Source of the DNA: Tetraselmis striata
Lineage: Eukaryota; Chlorophyta; Chlorodendrophyceae; Chlorodendrales; Chlorodendraceae
Assembly (NCBI GenBank): GCA_006384855.1
Contig: VCJN01001644.1
Span: 1-64,000 of the forward strand
Direction: 5' to 3'
Length of the DNA stretch: 64,000 bases
This document shows, one piece after another, positions 60,564 to 64,000 of the stretch. Each line of letters begins with the position of its first letter. Position 1 is the first letter of the stretch. Below the pieces are notes generated by a model that had not been told where the DNA came from, made no database searches, and was given only the letters and a program-made list of their open reading frames with translations. A program made the position numbers and the translations under genes.

Positions 60564-61860
60564 ATGTGCGATAAGCAGTGCTTGCAGACTATTGCACCCC
60601 CCTCCCCCCCCCCCGCATGCGCGCGGTTGTGTATGCCGCAACGCCACATACTCGTGCCTTTCCTCTCGGCCTGCATAATAGGAACTGCATCTGTGTTGTG
60701 CGACGGCGACCCAGCAGGTCCCTGGCAGGTGCGTACTTCCGTGAAGCCACTCCCAGAATTCGCCCCGCCTCTGAGTCGCTCACCCGTATCGCGTCACGCG
60801 GTGCCATTGTGCCATAGAACAATTGAGTAATTGGCTGTCGTCAATCTTTCTGAATTCAGTCTTTCCCCTGTGCGCCCTCATGTCTGCTTGATTCAGACGG
60901 ATTGTGCTACCCTGCCCGTCACTCTTGCAGAGAACATTAGGTATCATGTCTTGATGCCCAAGAAAGTTTGGGATGCATACACATCGTAAGTAGTCGCCGC
61001 CCACCCACTATCATTATGATACGATACTTCTCGCTATGCAGACTTCTGGCGCTGCACGCATGCAGCGAGTCCTCTCAAGAAAATTATCATAGTTGTATTT
61101 TTCACACAGTTTTTGATGAGGCTTCGTCATGCTTTCGTAATCACCCCGCTCCATCCCTTGCTGTTGTGATTTCGATTACGCAGCTGGGGTCGAGCTTTGA
61201 CAGACACAGTGAAGAACAAGCAAAGCATCTCAAGACTGAGCCGCAAAATGAGTGTACTCAGGGAACGGTCTTCAACGCTGGTAAACACTAATACCTACAA
61301 ACCCTAATGCCATGACGTGCATACTCCCGATCGATGTTTTGTTGTACAATCATGTGTTGACACAATATAGGTGCTTGTAACACTGTGTGCTTGCGATAGT
61401 AGGAGGACAACAAGCGCCAGGCTGGAACGATCAAAGCACAAGCCACACTCAAGGAGGAACGAGGCGAGGCGTGGACAAAGTTCTGGAGCAAGCGCTGGCA
61501 TCCCAGCTGACACGATGGCAGAGTATGCTACGGAAGATGCGCTTGATACCGCTGCCCAGCATGACACATGTGTGGGGCGTTGGAACTGGAACCCGCTGGC
61601 ATCCCGGTTCTCGCGGAAGAAAAGCCGATGCGGTTAGTTAGTTGGGTGTGTAAGTGTAATATGGAATGCTTGGCAATGCGCCTCATATGTGTCGACCGAC
61701 AGTATCATTTTGCTGCAGTTTCTTGACGAGTTGTTCACTTCAATATTTGACAATTGATTGAAACTTGGGTGCAAGCGCAGGCGCTGAAGGAAGACTTTGA
61801 GTTTTGGAAAAAAACAGATGTTGTCCATTATGCATAGAGCATGTGAATGGCCAACGAGGC
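60564..61860 (+). CDS. Probable spliced gene, model incomplete
   Basis: Several segments behave like exons. At 60931-60989 the frame reads ENIRYHVLMPKKVWDAYTS between a CTTGCAG acceptor and a GTAAGT donor. Segments at 61042-61290 and 61405-61630 are open in more than one frame, including TRWQSMLRKMRLIPLPSMTH ending at a GTTAGT donor near 61631. A final short exon near 61781-61834 reads ALKEDFEFWKKTDVVHYA and a stop. The first part (60564-60729) has a hydrophobic stretch ending at CAG/GTGCGT and could be a signal peptide. The correct chain of frames could not be fixed, and the family is not recognised. Confidence 0.4.
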
Positions 61861-61919
61861 AGATGCTTGAAAGTTGCGAATGTACGGGGTGCGCATGTGC
61901 ACCATTGCTGCTTGCTTTA

Positions 61920-62282
61920 TATATTATGCGGCTGAAAAAGAGATGTGCTATTGGTTCTCATGAACACATATATAGTCAATCATCGATACTTGGTTGTAGT
62001 ATTGAATTGTATCATTATCTAGATAAGCCATACATCACCGCACGCTGCGTAATGATGCGTTGGTATCTGTTGGTAGTTGTCAGTATTTGTGATGTGCGTA
62101 ATGCATGCCAGGCGAGACCCGCCGCCAAAAGCTGCTCTCACGGCCTTTGCAAGACCCACTGCGACAGGCAACAACTCGCCAAGGCGTTGGGCGCCTGCAC
62201 ATCGCATGCCAGCCCAATGCCTCCAACGGTTGAAGTGAAGGAGACTCGTCAAGGGTGCAAGCATGCGGCGAAGATTTCCTAA
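61920..62282 (+). pseudogene. Cys/His cluster fragment
   Basis: After a possible acceptor near 62110 the plus frame reads RPAAKSCSHGLCKTHCDRQQ and ACTSHASP, a C-x3-H-x2-C-x3-C cluster with a later C/H pair that looks like a zinc-binding module. No other exons could be linked. It may be a piece of the same kind of element as the other Cys-rich remnants. Confidence 0.3.
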
Positions 62283-62299
62283 GTGCTTGACAGTCAAGT

Positions 62300-63040
62300 C
62301 CCCCCCCTTCCAATTGTGGCCTTTTCTGAACAAGAAAAAGAGCTGCCTGGCGGAGATTCACAAACAACCCAGCCGAGAATGTAGATTCCAGCGTCAGCGC
62401 TTAGTGATGAAAAGGTCAAGCGAGATGCACCGTCACGTGTAATGAATGCTTGTTGACACATTATACTTCTCCCCTGAATTATGTAATCATGACTGCATGC
62501 ATGTAAACCAATGCCAATTCCATGCGTACGACTCCTTGTTATTTGCATGGCAACTGCAAGTGAGTGATATTTGGTATTGTTGAAGGGAATTCATTACATT
62601 GCGTGTCGATTAGCACACTTGCGTGTACTTTCTTGCATGGATGTCAAAATGCAAATTCAAAGAAAATTGGATCCTGTCTACACGTCCGTATGTTGATTTG
62701 CATAATACTATGGGATCATTGAGGCGCAACGCTATATACGGTGCATGCATGCGCGCAGTAGCGCTTGCAAGCAGGGGATCAAAAGAGCAAAAGGTTTATG
62801 TGGATTATTGATGCATTGCACATCCCATGTATCGCTCTAGGAAACCGCTAGGCACAAACCAGTAGCTAGTACGGATCTGTCGTCCAAGAAATGTCACTTG
62901 GTGGATGAATCCCACTTGCCTCTTGCATAAGACGCGCGATAGATACGGCTTTGGTGATATATATTATACGTTTGATATATTATACAAAATATTATACATA
63001 ATATATACATCTATGCACATGCTGCATTTGTAAATGCAAT
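62300..63040. other. AT-rich spacer
   Basis: No gene was seen. A TATA-rich palindromic patch (TATATTATAC and relatives) lies at about 62955-63010. Confidence 0.55.
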
Positions 63041-63041
63041 G

Positions 63042-64000
63042 TCAAGTGCATGGGCATACCTTCTCTGCAGAGCAACCACATTGCCCGCTGCTTGCATTCT
63101 GATACTTGTTGTCCCCCACCCTCGCATACATCACTGGCACCTTAGTGCCATTTGGTAGCGTCACTCCCTTGGTGGCAATGTCATTGAGTTCGTCGAAGAA
63201 TCGCTTGCCCTTCTCCGCCAACACCTCATAGGCGTCACCCCCTCGTACATAACGACATGGCTGTTCCCTACCAAGCTGTTGTTCTATAGGCCGTCATGCC
63301 GGACCACCTTGGTCACACCGGTGGTCTGCTTGACACCCCTATAAGCGCCAACGTAGTCCACGATGCCCTGGACAAGGGGGGAGGGGGGGGGGGGGGGGGG
63401 GGCTGCTCGTAGTCTAGGGCGTAGCCGGACCACCTGAGGTCCCAGATGCGGTTGGCCACAGCCATCCCGATGGGGACGGCTGCAGTCACGATTTTGCCCT
63501 CCAACACATGGTGTTCCTCCTTTGCATAGCCCCTCCATTCCCTCACCGCACGGTTCGAGGACAGCTGTGGGAAGGGGATGTCGAACAATGACAAATTGCG
63601 TGGCACATGCACGTCTTTGACCGGATCAAACCACTGCCCGATGCCCCAAATCATGCGCTGGTATCCCTTGTCACTGCATTTGCAACGTGACTTTAGGCAG
63701 CCGCCCAACTGCGGCGAGAAGTGCTCTTGAATCTCGTCGACCACAGCCGTCGCTGCGTGGGGACAACACGGGCCGTGGCACGGCGCTCCGGATGGGGCAG
63801 GGGGCTGGTAGCGATCGGTGAGCTTGGCTGCAACGTGCAGTTTCAGCCTGGCTCCCTCCGCGTCGTCCTCGGCACGACTACATGCCGCCCCGTTTGGGAA
63901 CTCTCCGATCTTCTTAGCGGCGTTGTTCGCGGACCACTGCGAAAAGGTGCGGGGCACCTTCAAAACGCACTCGCTGGACTGTCCTGCTGGAAGACGGTGC
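63042..64000 (-). pseudogene. Cys-rich orphan, continues beyond the window
   Basis: The minus frame at 63963-63400 is long and protein-like, with CHGPCCPH, GGCLKSRCKCSDKGYQRMIW and IVTAAVPIGMAVANRIWDLR. It enters a G/C run at about 63385-63402 that may mark an intron. A second segment at 63224-63042 has KGVTLPNGTKVPVMYARVGD and CGCSAEKVCPC. Cys-rich composition and size resemble an element-encoded protein, but I do not recognise the family. It probably extends past 64000. It may be intact or decayed; the part seen has one frame change. Confidence 0.45.

Overview
The window looks like nuclear DNA from a chlorophyte green alga, probably Chlorophyceae, although the species cannot be named from sequence alone. 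The host genes are broken by many short GT-AG introns with GTGAGC or GTGCGT donors and GCAG acceptors. TGTAA, the green algal poly(A) signal, lies just past two stop codons. The mobile DNA also fits: PAT-like DIRS elements, LINEs and tRNA-derived SINEs. Host exons are GC-rich, while the spaces between genes are a patchwork of repeats. Long runs of C or G sit in or beside most introns.

Five host genes can be modelled. At 1-2008 (minus) lies the 5' part of a Golgi-type GT29 (sialyltransferase-like) gene with a spliced sialylmotif L. At 8512-12058 (plus) a five-exon gene encodes a 901-residue protein with one N-terminal membrane anchor and a large extracytoplasmic region, possibly of PhoX type. 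At 38758-40137 (plus) an intronless gene encodes a short CAMTA-like protein with CG-1 and IPT/TIG domains. At 47254-51469 (plus) a seven-exon gene encodes an aldo/keto reductase-like protein with a long N-terminal extension, an altered catalytic tetrad and one GC-AG intron. At 52433-55743 (minus) a seven-exon gene encodes a 381-residue coiled-coil protein. Several weaker exon-like stretches are listed with low confidence.

The rest is mostly mobile DNA. There are remains of at least two LINE copies with coding sequence, plus two further LINE 3' ends; several copies of one tRNA-derived SINE; three copies of a MITE-like family, two of them in inverted orientation about 20 kb apart; a fossil PAT-like DIRS element with split direct repeats at 23133-26140; a deletion derivative of another at 45838-46612; a stray tyrosine recombinase fragment near 29.6-29.9 kb; a short LTR-like repeat pair at 14.7-16.1 kb; and a satellite array at 17.2-19.9 kb. 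Cys-rich orphan reading frames at 30.7-32.7, 34.9-37.2, 43.2-44.9, 61.9-62.3 and 63.0-64.0 kb look like decayed genes of unclassified elements.

No CRISPR array, rRNA gene, prokaryotic operon or clearly functional free-standing tRNA gene was seen. I see no multi-gene novel system. The most unusual signals are the homopolymer C/G runs placed next to splice sites, the AKR-like protein with its lost catalytic residues, the truncated CAMTA-like gene, and the DIRS deletion derivative.
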